48,846 bases of DNA, taken from assembly GCF_030646015.1 (NCBI RefSeq), contig NZ_JAUSLT010000193.1, forward strand, positions 1 to 48,846. The letters run 5' to 3'. The notes under the pieces were generated by a model that was given only the letters and a program-made list of their open reading frames with translations, was not told the origin of the DNA and searched no databases. The position numbers and the translations under genes were made by a program. The stretch is from Bradyrhizobium sp. (GTDB taxonomy: Bacteria > Pseudomonadota > Alphaproteobacteria > Rhizobiales > Xanthobacteraceae). This document shows positions 16,117 through 24,723 of this stretch, piece after piece; the first letter of the stretch is position 1; each line of letters opens with the position of its first letter.

Positions 16117-18318
16117 ATGGCAATGGAAGCCGTGACCCAGATATCCAAGATTCGTGAGGCCGAGGCGGTCCAGGAGTCGCCGTTCTACATCCCGATGACC
16201 GGGCCGGCGTCGAGGCCGCGGCGTTCGCTCAAGCACGACGATACCTTCATCGTGCTCGACAGCCACGGCGATATCGGTGCGTCCGCCGGCGGGCCCGACG
16301 GCCTGTTCAATGCCGACACCCGCTATCTCGCCCGACTCGAACTGGTGCTGGACGACGTGCAGCCGCTGCTGCTCGGCTCCAATCTGCGCGACGACAACTC
16401 GGCGCTGACGATCGACCTTACCAATCCCGACGTCTATCGGGGCGACCGGATCGTGCTGCAGAAGGACATGCTGCACATCGTGCGCACGATCTTCCTGTGG
16501 CGCGGAACCGCGTATCAGCGGATCGGCGTGCGCAACCATGGCGAGGGGCCGGCGAGCTTCGATTTGACGCTGCTGTTCGACAATGATTTCGCCGATCTGT
16601 TCGAGGTTCGCGGCGAACGCCGCCCGCGCCGGGGTGTCGCCTCCAGCAAGGTGGATGGCGCCGCGGACGTGACGCTGGAGTATCTCGGGCTGGACGGCGC
16701 CGCGCGGAGGACCGGGCTGCACTTCGAGCCGGCGCCCGCAAGGCTCTTGGCCAATGCGGCGACGTACCAGTTCGAGCTCGCCCCCCAGCAGATGACCTCG
16801 CTGTTCATCGCGGTGTCCTGCAACAAGCCGCTGATGCACAAGCCGGCGCCGTTCTTTCGCGGAATGCTGGCGCATCGCCGCGAAATGCGCCGCTCGACCG
16901 CAGGCGCAACCAGTACCGAGACCTCCAACCACATCTTCAACGAGGTGCTGTGCCAGGCGATGGCCGATCTCAATATGCTGATGACGGAAACGCCGCAGGG
17001 CCGATATCCCTATGCGGGAATTCCCTGGTACTCGACGACATTCGGCCGCGACGGCCTGATCACCGCGCTGCAAATGCTCTGGGTTGACCCGCGTATCGCG
17101 CGCGGCGTGCTGATGCGGCTGGCCTTCTACCAGGCAAAGTCGGTCGATCCGCTCGCCGATGCCCAGCCCGGCAAGATCCTGCACGAGATGCGCGGCGGCG
17201 AGATGGCGGCGCTGCGCGAAGTGCCGTTTGCGCAATATTACGGCAGCGTCGATTCGACGCCGCTGTTCGTGCTGCTGGCCGGTCTCTACTTCGAACGTAC
17301 CGGCGACGACGAGACGCTTGCCGAGTTGTGGCCCGCGATCGAGGCCGCGCTGCGCTGGATCGACGGCGCGGGCGATCCGGACCGCGACGGCTTTGTCGAG
17401 TATCAGCGCGCCTCCGAGCAAGGGCTCGCCAATCAGGGCTGGAAGGACTCCTACGACGCGATCTTCCATGCCGACGGACAACTCGCCGAGGGTTACATCG
17501 CGCTGGCCGAAGTGCAGGGCTATGTATTTGCCGCCAAGCAGCTGGCCGCGCGCTGCGCCCTGCGCATGGGGCTGGCGGAAAAAGCCGGCCAGCTCGCGAC
17601 CGAGGCGCAGGCGCTGGCCGCGCGATTCGAAGACGCGTTCTGGTGCGAGGAACTCGGCACCTATGCGCTGGCGCTCGACGGCGCCAAGCGCCAGTGCAAG
17701 GTGCGAACCTCCAATGCCGGACAGCTGCTGTTCACCGGCATCGCGAGCCAGGACCGCGCCCGTAAGGTCGCCGCCGATTTGATGCGGCCGCACTTCTTCA
17801 CCGGCTGGGGCATTCGCACCGTGGCGCGGGGCGAAGCGCGATACAACCCGATGTCCTACCACGACGGCTCGATCTGGCCGCACGATAATGCGTTGATCGC
17901 GCTCGGGCTGGCGCGCTACGGACTGAAGCATTCGGTCGAACATCTGTTCGAGGGCCTGTTCGACGCCGCGAGCTACATGGATTTGCGGCGGCTGCCGGAG
18001 CTGTTTTGCGGATTTCAGCGCGAGAAGCGCCGCGGGCCGACGCTTTATCCGGTCGCCTGCGCGCCGCAGGCCTGGGCAAGTGCCACGCCGTTCACCTTGC
18101 TGGAGGCGGCGCTCGGTCTCGAATTCGACGTCCAGCGCGGTGAAATCCGCCTGCGCGACCCGCGGCTGCCGGCCTTTCTCAACGAGGTGGTGTTGCGCGA
18201 TCTGCAACTCGGCCCGTCCAGCGTCGATCTTCGGATTCGCCGCCACGGCGAGGAGGTGTCGCTCGAGGTGATGCGTAAGCGCGGCCAGATTCAGGTGTCG
18301 ATCGTCCTGACCCATTGA
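16117..18318 (+). CDS. Amylo-alpha-1,6-glucosidase (glycogen debranching-type)
   Basis: A 733-residue protein of the bacterial debranching family. The N-terminal beta-sandwich (about residues 35-230, KHDDTFIVLDSHGDI...GLFNADTRYLARLEL) precedes a C-terminal (alpha/alpha)6 barrel (about 270-700) with the segments GIPWYSTTFGRDGLITALQ and MSYHDGSIWPHDNALIALGLARYG. Family members cleave alpha-1,6 branches of glycogen-like polymers or act on related glucans. No signal peptide is seen, so it is probably cytoplasmic. AAGGGG precedes the ATG. The gene lies 90 bp after the ABC exporter and is followed by a PRC-barrel protein with no gap suggesting a separate promoter. Confidence 0.9.
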   Translation: MAMEAVTQISKIREAEAVQESPFYIPMTGPASRPRRSLKHDDTFIVLDSHGDIGASAGGPDGLFNADTRYLARLELVLDDVQPLLLGSNLRDDNSALTIDLTNPDVYRGDRIVLQKDMLHIVRTIFLWRGTAYQRIGVRNHGEGPASFDLTLLFDNDFADLFEVRGERRPRRGVASSKVDGAADVTLEYLGLDGAARRTGLHFEPAPARLLANAATYQFELAPQQMTSLFIAVSCNKPLMHKPAPFFRGMLAHRREMRRSTAGATSTETSNHIFNEVLCQAMADLNMLMTETPQGRYPYAGIPWYSTTFGRDGLITALQMLWVDPRIARGVLMRLAFYQAKSVDPLADAQPGKILHEMRGGEMAALREVPFAQYYGSVDSTPLFVLLAGLYFERTGDDETLAELWPAIEAALRWIDGAGDPDRDGFVEYQRASEQGLANQGWKDSYDAIFHADGQLAEGYIALAEVQGYVFAAKQLAARCALRMGLAEKAGQLATEAQALAARFEDAFWCEELGTYALALDGAKRQCKVRTSNAGQLLFTGIASQDRARKVAADLMRPHFFTGWGIRTVARGEARYNPMSYHDGSIWPHDNALIALGLARYGLKHSVEHLFEGLFDAASYMDLRRLPELFCGFQREKRRGPTLYPVACAPQAWASATPFTLLEAALGLEFDVQRGEIRLRDPRLPAFLNEVVLRDLQLGPSSVDLRIRRHGEEVSLEVMRKRGQIQVSIVLTH

Positions 18319-18347
18319 AGATGGCGCGTCGTGTTTCAGGAGGTCCT

Positions 18348-18830
18348 ATGAGTGCCAAATTGCCGATCGCGTTTCTCGCAGCGGTGCTGGCGGCGGTGGC
18401 GCCGGCCTTCGCGCAAAGCGACACGCCACCGCCGGCAAATCGCGCGGTTCCGCAAGGGGCTGCCAGGGAGCCCGCACCGCCGCCGTCGGTCTCCGTCATC
18501 GGCGCACGGGATGCGCATGGCATGCTCGGCCGCGAGGTTCGCAGTGCCGCGGACGAGAACATGGGACGCATCGTGGACGTGATCGTCGATCGCGCGGGTC
18601 AGGTGCGGGCGGCGGTGATCGACTTCGGCGGCTTTCTCGGCGTCGGCAGCCGCAAGATCGTCGTCGACTGGAGCGCGCTGCATTTCCAGCGCATTTCAAA
18701 CAAGAAGGACGCCATCGGCCTGGAGCTGACCAAGGAGCAGGTGAGCGCGGCGCCTGAATACAAGGAGGATGCGCCGGTCATCGTGCTGGGCGCCGCCGGA
18801 AAGCTCAGCCCGCTGGAGTTCGACCGCTAG
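18348..18830 (+). CDS. Exported PRC-barrel domain protein
   Basis: A 160-residue protein with a signal peptide (about residues 1-22, cleavage after AFA) followed by a proline/alanine-rich linker. One PRC-barrel domain covers about residues 55-145 (LGREVRSAADENMGRIVDVIVDRAGQVRAAVIDFGGFLGVGSRKIVVDW). The start at 18348 is fixed by a perfect AGGAGG with ideal spacing; two earlier in-frame starts lack one. PRC-barrel proteins of this exported type are frequent in stress-related loci of rhizobia, but the function is not known. It lies 29 bp after the debranching-enzyme gene, probably in the same transcript. Confidence 0.85.
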   Translation: MSAKLPIAFLAAVLAAVAPAFAQSDTPPPANRAVPQGAAREPAPPPSVSVIGARDAHGMLGREVRSAADENMGRIVDVIVDRAGQVRAAVIDFGGFLGVGSRKIVVDWSALHFQRISNKKDAIGLELTKEQVSAAPEYKEDAPVIVLGAAGKLSPLEFDR

Positions 18831-18943
18831 GGAGAAACGGAGAAAATATCCTGATCGCTCGCCCGTCCCATTCGATCGACATTATCGACGGTGATCGTCC
18901 CGCGCGGTCGGCCGGCGATAGTGGCGGCGACAAGGACAAGGTT

Positions 18944-20182
18944 GTGTCGCTGGTGCCGGAACAGGTGACGAAGGCGACATCTGCCCCCTCGCGCCAAAGC
19001 CTGCGCGGCCTTGACTGGTTCATCTTCTTTCTGGCGGATGTGCAGACCGGCTTCGGTCCGTTCATCGCGGTGTACCTCACGACGCAGAAATGGACTCAGG
19101 TCGAGATCGGTTTCGTGCTGTCGATCGGCGGCATCGTCGGCCTGATCGGGCAGATGCCGGGCGGCGCCATCATCGATGCCGCCCGGTCCGAGCGGCTGGT
19201 CGCGAGCCTCGCGGTCGCGACCATCGGTGTGTGCGCGCTCGGATACGCCATCTGGCCGATCTTCCCCGTGGTGGTCGCGGCCGCAACCCTGCATGCGACG
19301 GCAAGTTGTGTGCTCGGTCCGGCCATTGCCGCGATCAGCCTCGGCCTGGTCGGGCCGCGTGCGATCGGCGAGCGGTTGGGACGGAATGCCCGTTTTGCCT
19401 CGCTCGGCAACGGATCGGCCGCAGCATTGATGGGCGCCTGCGGCTATTTTCTGTCGAGCCGTTCGGTGTTTGTCGTCACCGCGCTGCTGGCGATCCCGAC
19501 GATGCTGGCGCTGGGGCGAATCCGGGAGCGGGAAATCGACGTCGCGCAGGCGCATGGCGCGGTCGTGCGCGACGTGGCCGACGTCAGTACCACCAGCGTC
19601 TGGAGCCTGCTGCGCCGCCGTCCGCTGTTGATCTTCGCCGGCAGCGTGCTGCTGCTGCAGCTGGCCAATGCCGCGATGCTTCCGCTGATGGCGGGGGTGG
19701 TCACTACCCGGTCGAGCCAGTGGGCCCCGGTGTTGATCGCTTTCTGCATCATCGTGCCGCAGGCGATCGTGGCGCTGGGCGCACCATGGGTCGGGCGCAT
19801 GGCGCAGCGATGGGGGCGGCGGCCATTCCTGCTCGCCGGATTCGGCGCGCTGGCGATTCGCGGCCTGCTGTTTGCCGTCGTGACCGATCCCTATCTGCTG
19901 GTCGCAGCCCAGATCTTCGACGGCATCACCGCGGCGGTGTTCGCCGTCATGATCCCGCTGATTGTGGCGGACGTGGCTTTCGGAAGCGGTCACTTCAATA
20001 TGGCGCAGGGCATCGTCGGCACCGCGACCGGGATCGGCGCCTCCCTCAGCACCGTGCTGGCCGGCTACGCCGCCGACCGTCTGGGGACCAACATCGCTTT
20101 CATGGGGCTCGCCGGCGTTGCGGCGACAGGCCTTGCGATGATCCTGCTGGTGATGCCGGAAACGCGGCGCGGCGCACGCTGA
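18944..20182 (+). CDS. MFS transporter
   Basis: Polytopic inner-membrane transporter of 412 residues with about twelve hydrophobic segments. An MFS loop-2/3-like stretch (GQMPGGAIIDAARSERL) and a second-half counterpart (APWVGRMAQRWGRRPFLL) are visible. The GTG start at 18944 has AAGGACAAGG just upstream. The substrate is unknown; it resembles drug or organic-solute exporters. It is 113 bp after the PRC-barrel gene and ends 10 bp before a hairpin that serves chiefly the convergent fixK2 gene. Confidence 0.87.
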   Translation: MSLVPEQVTKATSAPSRQSLRGLDWFIFFLADVQTGFGPFIAVYLTTQKWTQVEIGFVLSIGGIVGLIGQMPGGAIIDAARSERLVASLAVATIGVCALGYAIWPIFPVVVAAATLHATASCVLGPAIAAISLGLVGPRAIGERLGRNARFASLGNGSAAALMGACGYFLSSRSVFVVTALLAIPTMLALGRIREREIDVAQAHGAVVRDVADVSTTSVWSLLRRRPLLIFAGSVLLLQLANAAMLPLMAGVVTTRSSQWAPVLIAFCIIVPQAIVALGAPWVGRMAQRWGRRPFLLAGFGALAIRGLLFAVVTDPYLLVAAQIFDGITAAVFAVMIPLIVADVAFGSGHFNMAQGIVGTATGIGASLSTVLAGYAADRLGTNIAFMGLAGVAATGLAMILLVMPETRRGAR

Positions 20183-20192
20183 CCAAGAAAAA

Positions 20193-20215
20193 GCCCGGAG
20201 AAGGTTTCTCCGGGC
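20193..20215 (-). terminator. Rho-independent terminator of fixK2
   Basis: A 10-bp perfect stem (GCCCGGAGAA/TTCTCCGGGC) with a 3-nt loop. Read on the minus strand it is followed by TTTTTCTT, the expected uridine tract, about 30 bp after the fixK2 stop. The plus-strand MFS gene could also use the hairpin, though it lacks a T-tract on that side. Confidence 0.8.
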
Positions 20216-20245
20216 AGGCTTCTAGGGAGGGGAGAGGAGAGGAGT

Positions 20246-20935
20246 TCACGCATCCATGTTGCGCAGGCGCTGGCGGTTGCGAAGCACGATCTGGCGGGCG
20301 CCGGAAAATCCCAGCACGCCCTGGGCCTGCAGCTGCGAAAGCGCGCGCGAGACCGTTTCCAGCGTCAGGCCGAGATAATCGCCGATGTCGCGGCGGCACA
20401 TCGGCAGCGCCATCATGCCGGCGACGGCCAGGCGGCGATCCATTTCCAGCAGGAAGGTGGCGACCTTCTCCATCGCGGTCTTGCGGCCGAGCAGCAGCAT
20501 GTGATCTTCGGCGTGCCTGAGGTCGCCGGCCGTCATGGCCCAGAGATTGCGCGCGACCTTGACGTCCACGCCAGCGGCCTGTTCGAGGCTGCGGCGTTTG
20601 ACCAGACGCACAGTGGTATCGATGATGGCTTCGGCCGCCAACCGGTGCACGCTGCCCGATTCCAGCCCGAAAACGTCGCCCGGCAGATGGAATGCGCCGA
20701 TCTGGCGGCGTCCATCGGACAGCAGCTTGTAGCTGCGAACGGCGCCTGAGATCACCTGGTAGACGTATTCCGCGGGCTCGTCCTCGCCGTAGATCTCCTC
20801 ATCCTTCCGGTAGCTGAACTCGGTGGCAATCAGGCCAGCGTAGCCGGTGACCGCGCCGAACTGGTCGAGGGCCGAGTGGGGAACCGGGCCGACGCGGCTG
20901 GCGATAGGGGAAGGGGTGAGGGTCTGGGTGAGCAT
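20246..20935 (-). CDS. fixK2: Crp/Fnr-type regulator FixK2
   Basis: Transcription activator of microoxic genes, 229 residues. The N-terminal cyclic-nucleotide-like beta-barrel (about 30-140) lacks the FNR cysteine cluster. The C-terminal helix-turn-helix RRDIGDYLGLTLETVSRAL recognises TTGA-N6-TCAA boxes. The only cysteine, C180, lies just before the recognition helix and corresponds to the redox-sensitive C183 of B. japonicum FixK2. The start at 20935 is chosen because AAGGAG lies six bases upstream; the in-frame ATG at 20941 abuts it directly. Linkage to fixLJ through a receiver-only gene matches the B. japonicum fixK2 locus. FixJ is the expected activator. Confidence 0.93.
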   Translation of the reverse strand: MLTQTLTPSPIASRVGPVPHSALDQFGAVTGYAGLIATEFSYRKDEEIYGEDEPAEYVYQVISGAVRSYKLLSDGRRQIGAFHLPGDVFGLESGSVHRLAAEAIIDTTVRLVKRRSLEQAAGVDVKVARNLWAMTAGDLRHAEDHMLLLGRKTAMEKVATFLLEMDRRLAVAGMMALPMCRRDIGDYLGLTLETVSRALSQLQAQGVLGFSGARQIVLRNRQRLRNMDA

Positions 20936-21016
20936 GGTCATCTCCTTGCGGCGGATGGCCATTGCTACGCGGCAACTTCGAAACTGGAAATTTCGTGCGA
21001 TATCTTAAGGAGGTTT

Positions 21017-21038
21017 ACCTACGTATAATACCGTAGGT
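21017..21038 (-). promoter_or_regulatory. Inverted repeat at fixK2 promoter (candidate FixJ site)
   Basis: ACCTACG (21017-21023), an 8-bp AT-rich spacer and CGTAGGT (21032-21038) form a perfect 7-bp inverted repeat about 80-100 bp upstream of the fixK2 start. It touches the stop codon of the receiver gene. TACGTAG within it resembles words in published FixJ-binding sites. That it binds FixJ is inference from position and resemblance. Confidence 0.5.
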
Positions 21039-21442
21039 CAGTGTCCGGGGCCGGCGGCGGCCTGGCCGCCCTGAATCGCACCCCGAATACGCGTCACAAG
21101 GCTCTCATCCAGCAGCGGTTTCAGCAGAACATCGTGCACGCCCGCGGCCGCGGCCCTCGCCGCGATGTTCTCGTCGGGGTAACCGGTAATCAGGATAATC
21201 GGCGCCGCCATGTCGCGGTTGCGCAGGCGCTTCGCCAGATCGATGCCGTTCATATCGGGCATCTTGTAGTCAATCACAAAGCAGTCCACGCCGGTCGAAC
21301 GGGCGGCATTCAGCAGTGCCGAGCCGCTCCTGAAGGTCCGGACGTTGAAGCCGTCCGACTCAAGCAGAAACCGCAGCGAGCCGAGCACGTCGGCGTCGTC
21401 GTCGACGACGTAGATGGTAGGCTTTGCGGGAAACGGCATCAT
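21038..21442 (-). CDS. Receiver-only response regulator between fixJ and fixK2
   Basis: A stand-alone CheY-like receiver of 134 residues with the acidic pocket DDD at 14-16, phosphoacceptor D58 in VIDYKMPDMNG, the T/S position in ILITGYP and the conserved lysine in LLKP. No output domain follows. The start at 21442 is supported by GGGGAT just upstream and by a FixK-type box placed so that transcription would begin near 21482; the longer starts at 21481 and 21496 would then be at or before the transcript start. The B. japonicum fixLJ-fixK2 locus has an equivalent receiver gene. Its partner is unknown; competing for FixL phosphate is one possibility. Confidence 0.88.
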   Translation of the reverse strand: MMPFPAKPTIYVVDDDADVLGSLRFLLESDGFNVRTFRSGSALLNAARSTGVDCFVIDYKMPDMNGIDLAKRLRNRDMAAPIILITGYPDENIAARAAAAGVHDVLLKPLLDESLVTRIRGAIQGGQAAAGPGH

Positions 21443-21515
21443 GAGATCCCCACCCACCGAGTAATGAGTTGCTTGATTCATGGTGCCAGCTAACACCCGT
21501 TGCGGGCGCCGTGGT

Positions 21516-21529
21516 TTGATTTAGCTCAA
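21516..21529 (-). promoter_or_regulatory. FixK2-type box before receiver gene
   Basis: TTGATTTAGCTCAA (minus strand TTGAGCTAAATCAA) satisfies TTGA-N6-TCAA exactly and overlaps the fixJ stop codon. Its centre is 80.5 bp from the receiver start, allowing FixK2 feedback on the receiver gene and, by read-through, on fixK2. Confidence 0.6.
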
Positions 21530-22143
21530 TCGTTCAGCAGGCCGGCCCGCATCGCCAGCCGCACCAGTTCCGACAGGCTGTTGGCCTGCATCTTGGTCAT
21601 GACGTTGGCCCGGTAGACCTCGATGGTGCGGGGACTGATGTCGTAGTCGCGGGCAATCAGCTTGTTGGAAAGCCCGGCGATCAGGCCGTCCATGACCTGG
21701 CGCTCGCGCGGGCTGAGCGTTGCCACCCGCGCCGCGATCTCCTGGATGACCACCTCGCTCCTGGCGGCCGGTTCCGCCTGCTGGATCGCCGCATCGATCA
21801 TGCCGATCAGCCGGTCGTCCTCGAACGGTTTTTCCAGAAAATCGACCGCGCCGAGCTTCATCGCCTCGACGGCGAGCGGGACATCGCCATGGCCGGTCAT
21901 GATCAGAATCGGAAACGCACTGTGGCCCGCTTTCATGCGCTTCAGAAGCTCGATTCCATCAATACCCGGCATGCGCACGTCGGAGACGACGCAGCCAAAT
22001 TCGAGATCGGGCAGCACATCGAGAAAATGCTGGGCGGTTTCGAACAACGTGACGTTGAAGTTGGCGGATTCCAGCAGGAAGTTCAGCGAATCCCGCATCG
22101 CCTCGTCGTCGTCGATAACGTAGACCTTTCCCTTGTTCGACAT
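21526..22143 (-). CDS. fixJ: Response regulator FixJ
   Basis: Two-domain regulator of 205 residues, the same length as B. japonicum FixJ. The receiver has acidic residues DDD at 11-13 and phosphoacceptor D55 (SDVRMPG). The C-terminal LuxR-type helix-turn-helix (about 140-205) contains TLSPRERQVMDGLIAGLSNKLIARDYDISPRTIEVYRANVMTKM. The ATG at 22143 is preferred over the adjacent upstream GTG. The gene begins only three bases beyond the fixL stop, so the two are translationally linked. Phosphorylated FixJ activates fixK2, whose gene lies two genes downstream. Confidence 0.96.
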   Translation of the reverse strand: MSNKGKVYVIDDDEAMRDSLNFLLESANFNVTLFETAQHFLDVLPDLEFGCVVSDVRMPGIDGIELLKRMKAGHSAFPILIMTGHGDVPLAVEAMKLGAVDFLEKPFEDDRLIGMIDAAIQQAEPAARSEVVIQEIAARVATLSPRERQVMDGLIAGLSNKLIARDYDISPRTIEVYRANVMTKMQANSLSELVRLAMRAGLLND

Positions 22144-22146
22144 CAC

Positions 22147-23688
22147 TCAGCTCTCATTGGCTGCTGCGGGCAGCGTGAAACGAAACGTCGCGCCGTCAGC
22201 GGCGTTGCTTTCGGCCCACATCCGGCCGCCATGGGCCTCGATGATCGAGCGGCTGATGGAGAGTCCCACTCCCATGCCGGTTTCCTTGGTCGTGAAGAAG
22301 GTCTGGAACAAATTGGGCTTGACGTCCTCGCGGAATCCCGAGCCGGTATCGGACACCTCGATTTCGACCATGTCGTCCGCCACCCCGCCATTCCTGACGA
22401 TCAGCTCCCGCCGCTGCGATTGCTCCATCGCTTCCAGCGCATTGCGAAACAGATTGACCAGCACCTGCTGAATCTGGACCCGGTCCGCCAGTACCAGGTC
22501 GAACTCCGGGTCGAGATTGAAACGAAGCTGGACGTTCTGCTCGCGGGCGCCGGCGAGGCCGAGCGCACCGGCCTCTTCAATCAGCTTGGAGAGACTTTCG
22601 ACGCGCTTTTCGGATTCGCCGCGCGAGACGAAGTCGCGCAGACGCCGGATGATCTGGCCGGCGCGCAGCGCCTGCTCGGCGGCGCGGTCCATCGCGCTTT
22701 CGATTTTCGGCGTATTGGGATCGGCGCTGCCGGCCAGCAGCCGGCGCGAGCCCTTCATGTAATTGCTGATGGCGGCGAGCGGCTGATTGAGCTCATGCGC
22801 CAGCGCCGACGCCATCTCTCCCATCGCGCTCAGCCTGGAAACATGGACCAGCTCGGACTGCAGTTCCTGCAGCCGCGCCTGGGTTTGCTGGTGCTCGGTG
22901 AGGTCGCGCACGAAACCGGTGAAGTAGGGCTCGCCGCCGGACTGCATTTCGCCGATCGACAGGTGCATCGGAAAGGTCGTTCCATCCCGGCGCTTGCCGG
23001 TCACGATCCGGCCGATGCCGATGATGTGCCGCTCGCCGGTGGATTGGTAGCGTGCGAGATAGCCGTCGTGGCGGGTCCGGTCCGGTTCGGGCATCAGCAT
23101 GCTGACGTTCTGACCAATGGCGTCCTGTTCGGGATAGCCGAACTGCCGCTCGGCGGCGCTAGAGAAGAATTGCATGATGCCATGTCCGTCGATGACGATC
23201 ATGGCATCCGGCACCGTGTCGAGGATGGAGCGGAGGTGGTTTTCCCGGGTTCTCAGCGTCTCCTCGAGTTCCTTTTCCGCGTTGATATCGAAAGCAATGC
23301 CGCCGACATGGCGGGCGATCCCGGCCTCGTCCTTGACCAGGCTGCCACGTTGGCGGATCCATTGACCGGCTCCAGAGCCCGCACCGACCCTGAAGGAAAC
23401 GTCGAAATTGCCGCCGAACGCGGTAACCCGCGCGATCTCCCGTTCGGTGCGCTCACGATCGCGCGGTTCCAGCAGCGAAAGATACAGATCGTAGCTGACA
23501 GCCGCGTCCCGCGGGATTCCGAAGAGATTTCGCGTCGTTTCGGACCAATCCAGCTCCCGGGTGGCAAGGTTCAGATCCCAGGTTCCGACGCCGAATCCTT
23601 CGATTTTGAGCCGGAAATGCTCATTGCGGGCCGGATCATCCGATGGCGATTGGGTTTTACCGGTCACGTCTAAGTCTTCGCCTTCCAT
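22147..23688 (-). CDS. fixL: Oxygen-sensing histidine kinase FixL
   Basis: Soluble haem sensor kinase of 513 residues with two PAS domains (about 30-140 and 155-265) and a kinase core. The second PAS has the haem proximal H207, R213 and R227, aligning with H200, R206 and R220 of B. japonicum FixL. The phosphorylated H298 (ALAHELNQPL) aligns with H291. The N, G1 (DTGSGF) and G2 (GMGVGLSISRSI) boxes follow. There are no membrane segments, as in Bradyrhizobium and unlike S. meliloti FixL. The ATG at 23688 is chosen over a TTG at 23739. Release of O2 activates autophosphorylation and transfer to FixJ. Confidence 0.96.
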   Translation of the reverse strand: MEGEDLDVTGKTQSPSDDPARNEHFRLKIEGFGVGTWDLNLATRELDWSETTRNLFGIPRDAAVSYDLYLSLLEPRDRERTEREIARVTAFGGNFDVSFRVGAGSGAGQWIRQRGSLVKDEAGIARHVGGIAFDINAEKELEETLRTRENHLRSILDTVPDAMIVIDGHGIMQFFSSAAERQFGYPEQDAIGQNVSMLMPEPDRTRHDGYLARYQSTGERHIIGIGRIVTGKRRDGTTFPMHLSIGEMQSGGEPYFTGFVRDLTEHQQTQARLQELQSELVHVSRLSAMGEMASALAHELNQPLAAISNYMKGSRRLLAGSADPNTPKIESAMDRAAEQALRAGQIIRRLRDFVSRGESEKRVESLSKLIEEAGALGLAGAREQNVQLRFNLDPEFDLVLADRVQIQQVLVNLFRNALEAMEQSQRRELIVRNGGVADDMVEIEVSDTGSGFREDVKPNLFQTFFTTKETGMGVGLSISRSIIEAHGGRMWAESNAADGATFRFTLPAAANES

Positions 23689-23777
23689 TCCGGCTCTGCC
23701 AGCGCGACCCACCGTATATTTTTCCGGGTGTCTTGCCAAATCCCGCGAGCCCCAGGTCGCCCGGCCATTGCCGGACT

Positions 23778-23791
23778 TTGATCTATCTCAT
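23778..23791 (+). promoter_or_regulatory. Near-consensus FixK2 box before usp
   Basis: TTGATCTATCTCAT matches seven of the eight TTGA-N6-TCAA core bases. Its centre is 65.5 bp from the USP start codon, the same geometry as the boxes before fixN and fixG. It lies in the 161-bp gap divergent from fixL. Confidence 0.5.
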
Positions 23792-23849
23792 TTCGCGCTT
23801 CGGTCCATGGTCTAAAAAGGGCGGCATTTCGTGGCAGCGGAGAGATTGA

Positions 23850-24683
23850 ATGAGTTACGCGACCGTCATGGTCAATTTGGCGGTGGACCAGCCGAACGAG
23901 GCTCGTCTCGAAGCCGCCTGCCAGATCGCGGAACGTTTTGACGCAGCCGTCGTCGGGATCGCGGCGTCGCAATTCAGCCCGCCGCTTTACTTCACTTCGG
24001 GAGAGCAGGCCCAGAATCTGATCGACCAGGGCCAGGCGGCGCTGAAAAGCCGCATGGCGGAGCTTGAGGGCCAATTCCTCGGAGCGACAAGGAAGCGAGC
24101 CAAGTCAATCGAATGGCGCAGCGCCATCGACTTTCCGGCCCGGTACCTGCTGCAGCAGGCGCGTTGCGCCGACATTATCGTCAGCGGCGGGCATAGCGAT
24201 GCATTTTCGGATCCCTTTGTGGGGGCCAGCCCGAAAGATCTGGTGATGCAGGCCGGCCGGCCGCTGCTCGTTGTCCCCGACACCGTCACCTGGCTCGACC
24301 TGCGCAGTATGCTGGTGGCGTGGAAGGATACTGCCGAGGCGAGGCGGGCGATCGTCGATTCCCTGCCGCTGCTGCGCAAGGCCAAGGACGTTACCGTCGC
24401 GGAAATCGTGGAAGGCGACGAGGGCCGGCCGGCGGCGCTTTCGCGGGTTCGCGATGTCGTGGCCTGGCTGTCGCGCCACGGTATCGTCGCCCGCGAGCTG
24501 GCACCCGAGAAAAGCGGCGGCCGCAACGCCGCGGCTCAGCTCGACGGCATTGCCGCCGACGTCGGCGCCGGCGTCATTGTCGCGGGGGCCTATGGCCATT
24601 CGCGGTTCCGCGAGCTGATTCTCGGCGGCATGACCCAGCATCTCATCACCCAGACCGCGCGTTGCGTGTTGCTGTCGCATTAA
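23850..24683 (+). CDS. Universal stress protein, tandem UspA domains
   Basis: A 277-residue protein with two UspA folds (about 1-140 and 150-277). The second domain keeps the ATP-binding pattern near its end, GAYGHSRFRELILGGMTQHLI (G-x2-G-x9-G-x-T). The first is degenerate at the equivalent place (SGGHSDAFSDPFVGASPKDLV). Such proteins are commonly induced under low oxygen. The gene is divergent from fixL, preceded by GGAGAG before the ATG, and has a FixK-like box at the standard distance. It is followed by a CBS-domain gene, probably co-transcribed. The precise function is unknown. Confidence 0.9.
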   Translation: MSYATVMVNLAVDQPNEARLEAACQIAERFDAAVVGIAASQFSPPLYFTSGEQAQNLIDQGQAALKSRMAELEGQFLGATRKRAKSIEWRSAIDFPARYLLQQARCADIIVSGGHSDAFSDPFVGASPKDLVMQAGRPLLVVPDTVTWLDLRSMLVAWKDTAEARRAIVDSLPLLRKAKDVTVAEIVEGDEGRPAALSRVRDVVAWLSRHGIVARELAPEKSGGRNAAAQLDGIAADVGAGVIVAGAYGHSRFRELILGGMTQHLITQTARCVLLSH

Positions 24684-24723
24684 AAGCGTTACCACAACCA
24701 CCGGAACCGATCGGAATCGCGCC

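Noticed and set aside
15703..18315. 870-codon open frame antisense to the exporter and debranching-enzyme genes
   Set aside because: It lies opposite two genes with clear domains and motifs, has low-complexity Arg/Gln/His-rich composition and no recognisable domain; it is a GC-rich shadow frame.
18315..18347. Earlier TTG and ATG starts for the PRC-barrel gene
   Set aside because: They lack a ribosome binding site and would spoil the signal peptide; AGGAGG precisely precedes 18348.
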